A stretch of 64,000 nucleotides of DNA from Chamaelirium japonicum (GCA_947650365.1 CANTAL010000196.1:310001-374000), one strand, 5' to 3'. Shown: positions 40,640 to 52,888, counted from the first letter of the stretch. The notes: generated by a model not told the origin, from the letters alone. Numbers and translations: made by a program.

Positions 40640-40837
40640 TGTAAGGGGGATTTTTCGCTGGTTCGTGCGGGCTGCCTGCAAGACAAAGAAAAGAGAACGT
40701 GAGAACGGCTGGCTCCCTTAGGAGCGCAGACCCTCCGACGCTCAAGTCAGTCACGGTAGCACAACGGCGAGCTGTTGTATACCAAAGTGGTAGGGAAAGG
40801 GATTTCGAACCTGTACTATAGAGCCTGGGGGTGAGCA

Positions 40838-40844
40838 TTTATAG
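40838..40844 (+). promoter_or_regulatory. TATA-like box of solo LTR
   Basis: TTTATAG about 200 bp from the LTR start, aligned with TTTTATAG in island 1. A conserved place and sequence in two diverged copies is mild support for a promoter element. Confidence 0.35.
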
Positions 40845-41154
40845 TAATAGGCGGTCTACCACGGCCCGACACGTGGAGATTCTTCCAGGGCCTTCTAGAC
40901 CCCCACGTTCTGGCTAGCGTGGGTCTGACAGTCCTTGGTACTCGCGTCCTGACATTCTGTCGTCAAGCCTGCCAGGCGGTTTAAGTGGGGGAGAGCATCT
41001 TTCTTGTCGCGGCCAGGTGGCTATTCTGGAATGTTCAAGTCTGGGCGGTCTCAGGGAGAAAACAAAGGCAAGCTCGCCCTGCACTACTCTGCCCTTTCGT
41101 CCATATTTATCAAGAGTCGGACCTCGCGGGAGCAACCTCTTCGATAAACAGGGG

Positions 41155-41480
41155 TCTGGGCGAGCTTGGGCGAGCTCCTGAGCGAGCATGGGCGAGCTCC
41201 TGCGCGAGCTAGACGAGCTCCTGAGCGAGCATGGGCGAGCTCCTGCGCGAGCTAGGCGAGCTCCTGAGCGAGCATGGGCGAGCTCCTGTGCAAGCTGGGG
41301 CGAGCTCCTGGGCGAGCTTGGGCGAGCTCCTGCGCGAGCTAGGCGAGCTCCTGGGCGAGCTCCAGCGTGAGCTAGGCGAGCTTCTAAACGAGCTTATCGA
41401 GCTCCTAAGCAAACTGGGCGGGCTCCTGAGAGAGCTTAGGCGAGCTCCTAGACGAGCTTAGCGAGCTCCTGAATGAGCTT
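41155..41480 (+). repeat. 21/22-bp GAGCTC minisatellite in the solo LTR
   Basis: GAGCTC recurs at 41172, 41194, 41215, 41237, 41258 and 41280, alternating 22 and 21 bp. The alternation (GAGCTCCTGAGCGAGCATGG against GAGCTCCTGCGCGAGCTAGG) forms a 43-bp dimer. It decays toward the right. Leucine-, glutamate- and arginine-rich open frames over it on both strands are products of the repeat. Island 1 has no matching array at this place. Confidence 0.9.
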
Positions 41481-41727
41481 GCCCTGGGCCCCTTCAGCCC
41501 AATGTGGATCTCGCTCCACTGTCAAGATGATTTAGTGAGCACGGGGGGGGTGAACTCCCGGGCGAGTTCCCCATCCCTTGGAATCCTGGGGTCTATGAGA
41601 TCTTTAGGCAGAGGGGCAAACTGGTGCTGAGCGCGGGGAGCCAGGGGCGGGCTGTTGGCGAGCTAGGAGGCGAGCTTTATTCGGATGAGGGCTCCAACTC
41701 CTGGACGGATTTTAGCTACCCCCAACA

Positions 41728-41732
41728 CGATC
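41728..41732. repeat. Target site duplication, right copy
   Basis: CGATC directly after the terminal CA of the LTR, matching 40635-40639. Confidence 0.85.
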
Positions 41733-42339
41733 CATTCTATTTCATTCGTACGATCCATTCTAAGTCATTCGTACGATCCATTCTAATTCATTCGCACGAT
41801 CCATTCTAATTCATTTGTACGATCCATTCTAATTCATTCGCACGAATGTATCCATTCTAATTCATTCGTACGATCCATTCTAATTCATTCGCACAAATGT
41901 ATCTATTCTAATTCATTCGTACGGATCCATTCTATTTCATTCGTATGATCCATTCTAATTCCTTCGTACGATCCATTCTTATTCATTCCCATGAATGAAT
42001 CCATTCTTATTCATACGTACGATCCATTCTAATTCATTCATACGATCCATTCTAATTCATTCATACAATCCATTCTAATTCTTTCACACGATCCACTCTA
42101 ATTCATTCGTACTATCCATTCTAATTCATTCGCACGAATGTATCCATTCTAATTCATTCGTACGATCCATTCGAATTCATTCGCACGATCTATTCTAATT
42201 CATTCATACGATCCATTCTAATTCATTCTAATTCATTCTAATTCATTCATTCTAATTCATTCGTACGATCCATTCTAATTCATTCATACGATCCATTCTA
42301 ATTCATTCGCACGAATGTATCCATTCTAATTCATTCGTG
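41728..42339 (+). repeat. 23-bp satellite, forward block downstream of LTR island 2
   Basis: Continues the interrupted unit with CGATCCATTCTATTTC. Corresponds to about 44975-45563 in the second copy, including CGTACGGATCC near 41921 and CCCATGAATG near 41987. Confidence 0.95.
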
Positions 42340-43362
42340 CGAAAGAATTAGAATAGATCGTATGAATGAATTAGAATGGATCGTACGAATGAAATAGAAT
42401 GGATAAATTCGTGCGAAAGAATTAGAATAGATTGTATGAATGAATTAGATTGGATCGTATAAATGAATTAGAATGGATCGTACGAATGAATTAGAATGGA
42501 TTATGCGAATGAATTAGAATGGATCATACGAATGAATTAGAATGGATACATTCGTGCGAATGAATTAGAATAGATCGTACGAATGAGTAAGAATGGATCG
42601 TACGAATAAAATAGTATGGATTGTACGAATGAATTAGAATGGATTCATTCGAATGAATTAGAATGGATCGTGTGAAAGAATTAGAATGGATTGCATGAAT
42701 GAATTAGAATGGATCGTATGAATGAATTAGAATGGATACATTCATGGGAATGAATAAGAATGGATCATACGAAGGAAGTAGAATGGATTGTACGAATGAA
42801 TTAGAATGGATACATTCGTGCGAATGAATTAGAATGGATCATACGAATGAATTAGAATGGATCATACGAATGAATTAGAATGGATCATATGTATAAATTA
42901 GAATGGATCGTACGAATGGATTAGAATGGATCGTACGAATGGATTAGAATGGATCGTGTGAAAGAATTAGAATGGATCGTATGAATGAATTAGAATGGAT
43001 CGTATGAATGAATTAGAATGGATCGTACGAAGGAATTAGAATGGATCGTACGAAGGAAATAGAATGGATCGTATGAATGAATTAGAATGGATCGTATGAA
43101 TGAATTAGAATGGATCGTGCGAATGAATTAGAATGGATCGTACGAATGAATTAGATTTGATCGTACGAATGAAATAGAATGGATCATACGAATGAATTAG
43201 AATGGATTCATTCGTGCGAATGAATTAGAATGGATCATGCGAATGAATTAGAATGGATCGTATGAATGAATTAGAATGGATTGTGCGAATGAATTAGAAT
43301 GGATCGTACGAATGAATTAGAATGGATAAATTCCTGCGAATCAATTAGAATGGATTGTATGA
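42340..43362 (-). repeat. 23-bp satellite, inverted block
   Basis: Corresponds to 45564-46533. Both end with TTCCTGCGAATCAATTAG and GGATTGTATGATACGATCC. Confidence 0.95.
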
Positions 43363-44030
43363 TACGATCCATTCTAATTCATTCGTACGATCCATTCTAA
43401 TTCATTCATACGATCCATTCTAATTCCTTCGTACGATCCATTCTAATTCCTTCGTTCGATCCATTCTAATTCCATTCTAATTCTTTCATGAATGTATCTA
43501 TTCTAATTCATTCATACAATCCATTCTAATTCATTCGTACGATCCAATCTAATTCATTCGTACGATCCATTCTAATTCATTCATACGATCCATTCTAATT
43601 TATTCGCACAATCTATTCTAATTCATTCGTACGATCAACTCTAATTCATTAGCACGATCCATTCTAATTCATTCGTACGATCTATTCTATTTCATTCGTA
43701 CGATCCATTCTTACTCACATGTTCGATCCATTCTAATTCATTCGCATGAATGTATCCATTCTAATTCCTTCGTACGATCCATTCTAATTCATTCGCACGA
43801 ATGTATCCATTTTAATTCATTCGTACGATCCATTCTATTTCATTAATACGATCCAATCTAATTCATTCATACGATCTATTCTAATTCATTCGTATGTATC
43901 CATTCTAATTCATTCATACGATCCATTCTAATTCATTCGTACGATACATTCTAATTCATTCGTACGATCCATTCTAATTCATTAAGACGATCCATTCTAA
44001 TTCATTCGTACAATCCATTCTAATTCATTA
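43363..44030 (+). repeat. 23-bp satellite, forward block
   Basis: Corresponds to 46534-47230. Landmarks are AATTCCATTCTAATTC with TTCATGAATGTATC near 43487, and CTTACTCACATGTTCG near 43711. Confidence 0.95.
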
Positions 44031-44248
44031 ATTAGAATGGATCGTACGAATAAATTAGAATGAATCGTAACGAATGAATTAGAATAGATTGTGCGAATGA
44101 ATTAGAATGGATCGTATGAATGAATTAGAATGGATCGTACGATTGAATTAGAATGCATATGAATGAGTAAGAATGGATCGTATGAATGATTAAGAATGGA
44201 TCGTACGAATGAATTAAAATGGATCATACGAATGAAATAGAATGGATT
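44031..44248 (-). repeat. 23-bp satellite, inverted block
   Basis: Entered by fold-back at CTAATTCATTAATTAG. Corresponds to 47231-47452, with GAATCGTAACGAATG in both. Ends with GAATGGATTCGCACGAATG, which is also the start of copy 2. Confidence 0.95.
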
Positions 44249-45563
44249 CGCACGAATGTATCCATTCTAATTCATTCGTACGATCCATTCTAATTCATTC
44301 GCACGAATGTATCCATTCTAATTCATTCGTACGATCTATTCTAATTCATTCATAAGATCCATTCTAATTCATTCGCACGATCCTTTCTAATTCATTCATA
44401 CGATCCATTCTAATTCATTCGTATGATCCATTCTAATTCATTCGTACGATCCATTCTGATTCCTTTGTACGATCCATTCTAATTCATTCATACGATCCAT
44501 TCTAATTCATTCATACGATCCATTCTAATTCATTTGCATGATCCATTCTAATTCATTCATACGATCCAATCTAATTCCTTCGTACGAACCTTCTTAATCA
44601 TTCGCACAATCTATTCTAATTCATTCGTACGATCCATTCTAATTCATTCGTACGATCCATTCTAATTCATTCGCACGAATGTATCCATTCTAATTCATTC
44701 GTACGATCCATTCTAATTCATTCATACGATCCATTCTAATTCATTCGAATGAATCCATTCTAATTCATTCGTACAATCCATTCTACGATCCATTCTTACT
44801 CATTAGTACGATCCATTCTAATTTATTCGCACGAATGTATCCATTCTAATTCATTCGTACGATCCATTCTAATTCATTCGCACAATCTATTCTAATTCAT
44901 TCATACGATCCATTCTAATTCATTCATACAATCCATTCTAATTCTTTCACACGATCCATTCTAATTCATTCGTACAATCCATTCAATTTCATTAGTACGA
45001 TCCATTCTAAGTCATTCGTACGATCCATTCTAATTCATACGCACGATCCATTCTAATTCATTTGTACGATCCATTCTAATTCATTCGCACGAATGTATCC
45101 ATTCTAATTCATTCGTACGATCCATTCTAATTCATTCTCACAAATGTATCTATTCTAATTCATTCGTACGGATCCATTCTATTTCATTCGTATGATCGAT
45201 TCTAATTCCTTCGTACGATCCATTCTTATTCATTCCCATGAATGTATCCATTCTTATTCATACGTACGATCCATTCTAATTCATTCATACGATCCATTCT
45301 AATTCATTCATACAATCCATTCTAATTCTTTCACACGATCCACTCTAATTCATTCGTACGATCCATTCTAATTCATTCGCACGAATGTATCCATTCTAAT
45401 TCATTCGTACGATCCATTCGAATTCATTCGCACGATCTATTCTAATTCATTCATACGATCCATTATAATTTATTCTAATTCATTCGTACGATCCATTCTA
45501 ATTCATTCATACGATCCATTCTAATTCATTCGCACGAATGTATCCATTCTAATTCATTCGTAC
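44249..45563 (+). repeat. 23-bp satellite, forward block with empty LTR site
   Basis: First block of copy 2. At 44971-44986 it reads CGTACAATCCATTCAA, uninterrupted, where copy 1 holds the solo LTR and two CGATC pentamers. Confidence 0.95.
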
Positions 45564-46533
45564 GAAAGAATTAGAATAGATCGTATGAATGAATTAGAAT
45601 GGATCGTACGAATGAAATAGAATGGATTATACGAATGAATTAGAATGGATCGTACGAATGAATTAGAATGGATTGTGCGAATGAATTAGAATGGATCGTA
45701 CGAATGAATTAGAATGGATACATTCGTGCGAATGAATTAGAATGGATCGTACGAATGAGTAAGAATGGATCGTACGAATGAAATAGTATGGATTGTACGA
45801 ATGAATTAGAATGGATTCATTCGAATGAATTAGAATGGATCATGTGAAAGAATTAGAATGGATTGTATGAATGAATTAGAATGGATCGTATGAATGAATT
45901 AGAATGGATACATTCATGGGAATGAATAAGAATGGATCGTACGAAGGAATTAGAATGGATCGTACGAATGAATTAGAATGGATACATTCGTGCGAATGAA
46001 TTAGAATGGATCATACGAATGAATTAGAATGGATCATACGAATGAATTAGAATGGATCGTATGTATGAATTAGAATGGATCGTACGAATGGATTAGAATG
46101 GATCGTACGAATGGATTAAAATGGATCGTGTGAAAGAATTAGAATGGATCGTATGAATGAATTAGAATGGATCGTACAAATGAATTAGAATGGATCGTAC
46201 GAAGGAATTAGAATGGGTCGTACGAAGGAATTAGAATGGATCGTACGAATGAATTAGAATGGATTGTATGAATAAATTAGAATGGATCGTGCGAATGAAT
46301 TAGAATGGATCGTACGAATGAATTAGATTTGATCGTACGAATGAAATAGAATGGATCATACGAATGAATTAGAATGGATTCATTCGTGCGAATGAATTAG
46401 AATGGATCATGCGAATGAATTAGAATGGATCGTATGAATGAATTAGAATGGATTGTGCGAATGAATTAGAATGGATCGTACGAATGAATTAGAATGGATA
46501 AATTCCTGCGAATCAATTAGAATGGATTGTATG
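45564..46533 (-). repeat. 23-bp satellite, inverted block
   Basis: Partner of 42340-43362, shorter by roughly two to three units near its left end. Confidence 0.95.
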
Positions 46534-47230
46534 ATACGATCCATTCTAATTCATTCGTACGATCCATTCTAATAAATTCATACGATCCATTCTAATTCCT
46601 TCGTACGATCCATTCTAATTCCTTCGTTCGATCCATTCTAATTCCATTCTAATTCTTTCATGAATGTATCTATTCTAATTCATTCATACGATCCATTCTA
46701 ATTCATTCATACGATCCAATCTAATTCATTCGTATGATCCATTACGATCCATTCTAATTCATTCGTACGATCCAATCTAATTTATTCGCACAATCTATTC
46801 TAATTCATTCGTACGATCAATTCTAATTCATTAGCACGATCCATTCTAATTCATTCGTACGATCTATTCTATTTCATTCGTACGATCCATTCTTACTCAC
46901 ACGTTCGATCCATTCTAATTCATTCGCATGAATGTATGCATTCTAATTCCTTCGTACGATCCATTCTAATTCATTTGTACGATCCATTCTAATTCATTCG
47001 CACGAATGTATCCATTTTAATTCATTCGTACGATCCATTCTATTTCATTAATACGATCTAATCTAATTCATTCATACGATCTATTCTAATTCATTCGTAT
47101 GTATCCATTCTAATTCATTCATACGATCCATTCTAATTCATTCGTACGATCCATTCTAATTCATTCGTACGATCCATTCTAATTCATTAATACGATCCAT
47201 TCTAATTCATTCGTACAATCCATTCTAATT
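46534..47230 (+). repeat. 23-bp satellite, forward block
   Basis: Partner of 43363-44030. One unit is truncated (GATCCATTACGATCC near 46737). Confidence 0.95.
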
Positions 47231-47452
47231 CATTAATTAGAATGGATCGTACGAATAAATTAGAATGAATCGTAACGAATGAATTTGAATAGATTGTGCG
47301 AATGAATTAGAATGGATCGTATGAATGAATTAGAATGGATTGTACGATTGAATTAGAATGCATACGAATGAGTAAGAATGGATCGTACGAATGAGTAAGA
47401 ATGGATCGTACGAATGAATTAGAATGGATCGTACGAATAAAATAGAATGGAT
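47231..47452 (-). repeat. 23-bp satellite, inverted block
   Basis: Partner of 44031-44248, with the same fold-back start (CATTAATTAGAATGG). Confidence 0.95.
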
Positions 47453-48893
47453 TCGCATGAATGTATCCATTCTAATTCATTCGTACGATCCATTCTAACT
47501 CCTTCGTACGATCCATTCTAATTCCTTCGTACGATCCAATCTAATTCATTCCGATGAATGTATCCATTCTAATTGATATGCACGATCCATTCTATTTCAT
47601 TCATACGATCCATTCTTACTCATTCGTACGATCCATTCTAATTCATTTGCACGAATGTATTCACTCTAATTCATTCATACGATCCATTCTAATTCCTTCG
47701 TACGATCCATTCTAATTTGATCCATTCTAATACATTCATACGTACAAATTTATACGTACGATCCATTATTACGATCCATTCTAATTCATTCGTACGATCC
47801 ATTCTAATTCCTTCGAACGATCCATTATAATTCATTCGTACGATCCATTCTAATTCATTCATAAATCCATTCTAATTCCTTCGTATGATCCATTCTAATT
47901 CCTTCGTATGATCCATTCTAATTCATTTGCACGATCCATTCTAATTCATTCGCACGATCCATTCTAATTCATTCGTACGATCCATTCTAATTCATTCGTA
48001 CGATCCATTCTAATTCATTCGCACGATCCATTCTAATTCATTCATACGATCCATTCCAATTCATTCGCAAGATCAATTCTTATTCATTCATACGATCCAT
48101 TCTAATTCATTCGCACGAATGAGTCCATTCTAATTCATTCGTACGATCCATTCTAATTCATTCGCACAATCTATTCTAATTCATTCGTAAGCATATGATC
48201 CATTCTTATTCATTCGTACGATCCATTCTAATTCATTCGTACAATCCATTCTATTTCATTCATACGATCCATTCTTACTCATTCGTACGATCTATTCTAA
48301 TTCATTCGCACGAATGTATCCATCTATTTCATTCGTATGATCCATTCAAATTCATTCGTACGATCCATTCTAATTCATTCGCACGATCCATTCTAATTCA
48401 TTCATACGATCCAATCTAATACATCCATATGATCCATTCTAATTCATTCGCACAATCTATTCTGATTCATTCTTACGATCCATTCTAATTCATTCGCACG
48501 AATGTATCCATTCTAATTCATTCGTACGATCCATTCTAATTCATTCGTACGATCCATTCTAATTCATTCATACGATCCATTCAAATTCATTCGTATGTAT
48601 CCATTCTAATTCATTCATACGATCCATTCTAATCCATTCTGTTTCATTCGTACAATCCATTCTTACGCATTCGTATGATCCATTCTAATTCATTCGCACG
48701 AATTATCCATTCTAATTCATTCGTACGATCCATTCTAATTCATTCGTACAATCCATTCTAATTCATTCATACGATCTATTCTAATTCATTCATACAATCC
48801 ATTCTAATTCTTTCACACGATCCATTCTAATTCATTCGTACGATTCATTCTAATTCATTCGCACGAATGTATCCATTGTAATTCATTTGTACA
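47453..48893 (+). repeat. 23-bp satellite, forward block
   Basis: Contains the forward form of the unusual module (CATACGTACAAATTTATACG, 47737-47756, then CCATTATTACGATCC). Open frames near 48195-48419 exist because units here have CTTATTC, CTATTTC or CTTACTC in place of the stop-bearing CTAATTC. Confidence 0.94.
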
Positions 48894-51130
48894 TGTATGA
48901 ATGAATTAGAATGGATCGTAAAAATGAATTAGAATGGATCGTACGAATGAGTAAAAATGGATCGTACATTCGTGCGAATGAATTAGAATGGATTGTATGA
49001 ATGAATTAGAGTGATACATTGGTACGAATGAATTAGAATGGATCGTATGAATGAATTAGAATTGATCTTACGAATGAATTAGAATGGATCGTGCTAAAGA
49101 ATTAGAATGAATCGTACGAATTATGAATAAATTAGAATCGATACATTCGTACGAAGGAATTAGAATGGATCGTACGAATTACAAATAAATTAGAATGGAT
49201 ACATTCGTACGAAGGAATTAGAATGGATCGTACGAAGGAATTAGAATGGATCGTACGAATGAATTAGAATAGATCGTACGAATGAATTAGAATGGATACA
49301 TTCGTGCGAATGAATTAGAATGGATCGTGCGAATGAATTAGAATGGATACATTCGTGCGAATGAATTAGAATGGATCATACGAAGGAATTAGAATGGATC
49401 GTACAAATGAATTAGAATGGATCGTACGAATGAATTAGAATGGATACAATCGTGCGAATAAATTAGAATGGATCATACGAAAGAATTAGAATGGATCGTA
49501 CGAATGAATTAGAATGGATCGTACGAATGAATTAGAATGGATACATTCGTGCGAATGAATTAGAATGGATCATACAAAGGAATTAGAATGGATCGTACGA
49601 ATGAATTAGAATGGATCGTACGAATGAAATAGAATAGATTGTGCGAATGAATTAGAATGGATCGTACGAATGAATTAGAATGGATACATTCGTGCGAATG
49701 AATTAGAATGGATACATTCGTGCGAAAGAATTAGAATGGATCGTATGAATGAATTAGAATGGATCGTGCGAATGAATTAGAATGGATCGTACGAATGAAT
49801 TAGAATGGATCGTATGAATGAATTAGAATGGATCATACGAATGAGTAAGAATGGATTGTACGAATGAATTAGAATGGATCGTGCGAATGAATTAGAATGG
49901 ATCGTACGAAGGAATTAGAATGGATCGTACGTAGAAATTAGAATGGATCGTATGAATGAAATAGAATGGATCGTACGAATGAATTAGAATGGATCATAAT
50001 AATGGATCGTACGTATGAATTAATTAGAATGGATCATATGAATGAATTAGAATGCATCATGCGAATGAATTAGAATGGATCGTACGAATGAATTAGAATG
50101 GATACATTTGTGTGAATGAATTAGAATGGATCATATGAATGAATAAGAATGGATCGTACGAATGAAATAGAATGGATAAATTCGTGCGAATGAATTAGAA
50201 TGGATTGTATGAATGAATTAGATTGGATCCTATAAATGAATTAGAATGGATCGTACGTATGAATTAGAATGGATTCATTCATGGGAATGAATAAGAATGG
50301 ATCGTATGAAGGAATTAGAATGGATCATACGAATGAAATATAATAGGTCGTATAAAGGAATTTGAATAGATCGTACGAAGGAATTAGAATGGATCGTACG
50401 AAGGAATTAGAATGGATCGTACGAATGAATTAGAATGGTTACATTCGTGCGAATGAATTAGAATGGATCGTACGAATGAGTAAGAATGGATCGTACGAAT
50501 GAAATAGAATGGATATATTCGTACAAATGAATTAGAATGGATCATATGAATGAATTAGAATAGCTTGTGCGAATGAATTAGAATGGATCGTATGAATGAA
50601 TTAGAATGGATACATTCGTGCGAATGAATTAGAATGGATCGTACGAATGAATTAGAATGGATCGTATGAGTGAATTCGAATGGATCGTGCGAATGAATTA
50701 GAATGGATTGTACGAATGAATTAGAATAGATCGTACGAATGAATTAGAATGGATACATTCGTGCAAAAGAATTAGAATGGATTCTATGAATGAATTAGAA
50801 TGGATCGTGCAAATGAATTAGAATGGATCGAGCGAATAAATTAGAATGGATCGTACAAATAAATTAGAATAGATTGTATGAATGAATTAGAATGGATTAG
50901 AATGGATCATACGATTGAATTAGAATGGATCGTACGAAGGAATTAGAATGGATCGTAAGAATGAATTAGAATGGTTCGTGCGAATGAATTGGAATGGATC
51001 GTATGAATGAATTAGAATGGATCGTGCGAATGAATTAGAATGGATCGTATGAATGAAATAGAATGGATCGTATGAATTAGAATGGATCGTACGAATGAAT
51101 TAGAATGGATCGTACGAATGAATTATAATG
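48894..51130 (-). repeat. 23-bp satellite, long inverted block
   Basis: Entered at TTGTACATGTATGAATG. Holds a doubled GTACGAATTATGAATAAATTAG or similar segment near 49110-49200 and many 28-bp variants in 49280-49740 spaced for higher-order repetition. Confidence 0.94.
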
Positions 51131-51180
51131 GCGTACGATCCATTCTAATTCATTAGCACGAAAAAACACGATCTACTCAC
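51131..51180. other. Irregular 50-bp patch in the array
   Basis: A forward scrap (GCGTACGATCCATTCTAATT) is followed by GCACGAAAAAACACGATC and TACTCACGTACG before the inverted satellite resumes. The AAAAAA run is absent from normal units. It may be a repair scar or a sequencing or assembly error. Confidence 0.6.
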
Positions 51181-52888
51181 GTACGAATAAACTAGAATGA
51201 ATTAGAATGGATCGTACGAATGAATTAGAATGGATCGTGCGAATGAATTAGAATGGATCGTATGAATGAATTAGAACGGATCGTGCGAATGAATTAGAAT
51301 GGATCGTACGAATGAATTAGAATGGATTAGAATGGATCGTACGAAGGATTTAGAATGGATCGGATACATTCGTGCGAATGAATTAGAATGGATCATACGA
51401 AGGATTTAGAATGGATCGGATACATTCGTGCGAATGAATTAGAATGGATCGTACGAATGAGTAAGAATGGATCTTATGAATGAATTAGAATGGATCGTAT
51501 GAATGAATTAGAATGGATCGTACAAATGAATTAGAATGGATCGTACGAATGAATTAGAATTAATCGTGCAAATGAATTAGGATGGATCGTATGAATGAAT
51601 TAGAATGGATCTTACTAATGAATTAGAATGGATCGTACGAATGAATTAGAATGGATACATTCGTGCAAATGTATTAGAATGGATCGTTCGAATGAATTAG
51701 AATGGATTATGCGAATGAAATAGAATGGATTGTGCGAATGAATTAGAATGGATCGTACGAATGAGTAAGAATGGATTGTACGAATGAATAAGAATGGATC
51801 ATACGAAGGAATTAGAATGGATCATATGAATGAAATAGAATGGATCGTATGAATGAATTACAATGGATCATACGTACGAAGGAATTAGAATGGATCGTAC
51901 GAATGAATTAGAATGGATCGTGCGAATGAAATAGAATGGATCGTACGAATGAATTAGAATGGATCATACGAATGAATTAGCTCGTATGAATGAATTAGAA
52001 TGGATCGTACAAAGGAATTAGAATGGATCATACGAATGAAATATAATGGGTCTTACAAAGGAATTAGAATGGATCGTATGAATGAAATAGAATGGATCGT
52101 ATGAATTAGAATGGATCGTACGAATGAATTAGAATGGATCGTACGAATGAATTAGAATGGATCGTATGAATGAATTAGAATGTATTGTACAAAGGAATTA
52201 GAATGGATCACACGAATGAATTAGCATGGATCGTGCTAATGAATTAGAATAGAACGTACGAATGAATTAGAATAGATTGTGCGAATGAATTAGAATGGAT
52301 CGTATGAATGAATTAGAATGGATAAATTCATGCGAATGAATTAGAATGGATTGTATGAATGAATTAGATTGGATCGTATAAATGAATTAGAATGGATCGT
52401 ACGTATGAATTAGACTGGATCGTATGAATGAATAAGAATGGATCGTGCGAATGAATTAGAATGGATCGTACGAATGAATTAGAATGGATCTTAAGAATGA
52501 ATTAGAATGAATCGTGCAAATGAATTAGAATGGATCGTATGAATGAAATAGAATGGATCGTATGAAATAGAATGGATCGTACGAAGGAATTAGAATGGAT
52601 CGTATGAATGAATTCATACATGTACGAATGAATTAGAATGGATACATTCGTGCAAAGGAAATAGAATTAGAATGGATTGTTCGAATGAATTAGAATGGAT
52701 CGTATGAATGAATTAGAATGGATCGTACGAATGAATTAGAATGGATCGTATGAATGAATTAGAATGGATCGTGCGAATGAATTAGAATGGATCGTACGAA
52801 TGAATTAGAATGGATCGTGTGAATGAATTAGAATGGATCGTACGAATGAATTAGAATGGATCGTGCGAATGAATTTGAATGGATCGTA
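51181..52888 (-). repeat. 23-bp satellite, inverted block
   Basis: Includes two neighbouring copies of GATTTAGAATGGATCGGATAC (near 51346 and 51403). Leaves through GGATCGTACGATCC, a perfect mirror on CGTACG. Confidence 0.94.

Larger units (their letters stand above)
40640..41727 (+). mobile_element. Complete solo LTR (island 2)
   Basis: A 1088-bp sequence beginning TGTAAGGGGGATTTTTCGC and ending TTTTAGCTACCCCCAACA. Its ends show the TG...CA dinucleotides and a short inverted match (TGT..GGGG against CCCCCAACA). It is flanked by a perfect 5-bp duplication CGATC and sits mid-unit in satellite. No primer-binding site, internal region or second LTR follows, so it is a solo LTR left by recombination between the two LTRs of a retrotransposon. 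The equivalent place in the neighbouring 3.2-kb copy (44975-44979) is empty. The lineage is unknown; general style suggests a plant element. The forward strand is chosen from the TATA-like motif. Confidence 0.9.
39910..44248 (+). repeat. 3.2-kb duplication, copy 1 (with LTR insertion)
   Basis: Without the 1088-bp LTR and its 5-bp target duplication it is about 3.25 kb. It shares with copy 2 a chain of private landmarks in the same order: CGTACGAACCTTCTTAATC, CTAAGTCATTCG, CGTACGGATCC, the inverted block starting GAAAGAATTAG, TTCCTGCGAATCAATTAG and CATTAATTAGAATGG. It has about 70 bp more than copy 2 near 42405-42475. Boundaries are good to about 20 bp. Confidence 0.88.
44249..47452 (+). repeat. 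3.2-kb duplication, copy 2 (empty site)
   Basis: About 3.2 kb, head to tail with copy 1. It has four orientation blocks in the same order and nearly the same lengths as copy 1. Differences are scattered substitutions and one-to-three-unit indels. After 47452 the next units start CGCATGAATGTATCC like the start of a third copy, but the likeness soon fades. Confidence 0.88.

Noticed and set aside
40626..41461. Short open frames in the solo LTR, including leucine-, glutamate- and arginine-rich ones
   Set aside because: The 21/22-bp GAGCTC array reads open in several frames on both strands. They are products of the repeat composition.
5838..41727. The two LTR islands as the two ends of one 36-kb retrotransposon
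   Set aside because: The 33 kb between them is only satellite, island 2 has its own target duplication on both sides, and the two islands differ in structure and sequence.
40635..41732. CGATC repeats as a chance product of the satellite unit
   Set aside because: Each unit has only one CGATC, and the empty copy at 44975-44979 has one pentamer in that position, so the second comes from insertion. The risk of coincidence is small but not zero.
48195..48419. Open frame with repeating SILIHSYDPF-like peptide; similar frames at 19364-19561, 60435-60665 and 61427-61621
   Set aside because: The peptide repeats every 23 residues because three 23-bp units make 69 bp. Frames stay open only where CTAATTC is replaced by CTATTTC or CTTACTC, and where 28-bp units shift phase. 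There is no gene context or conserved start, and frames appear on both strands.
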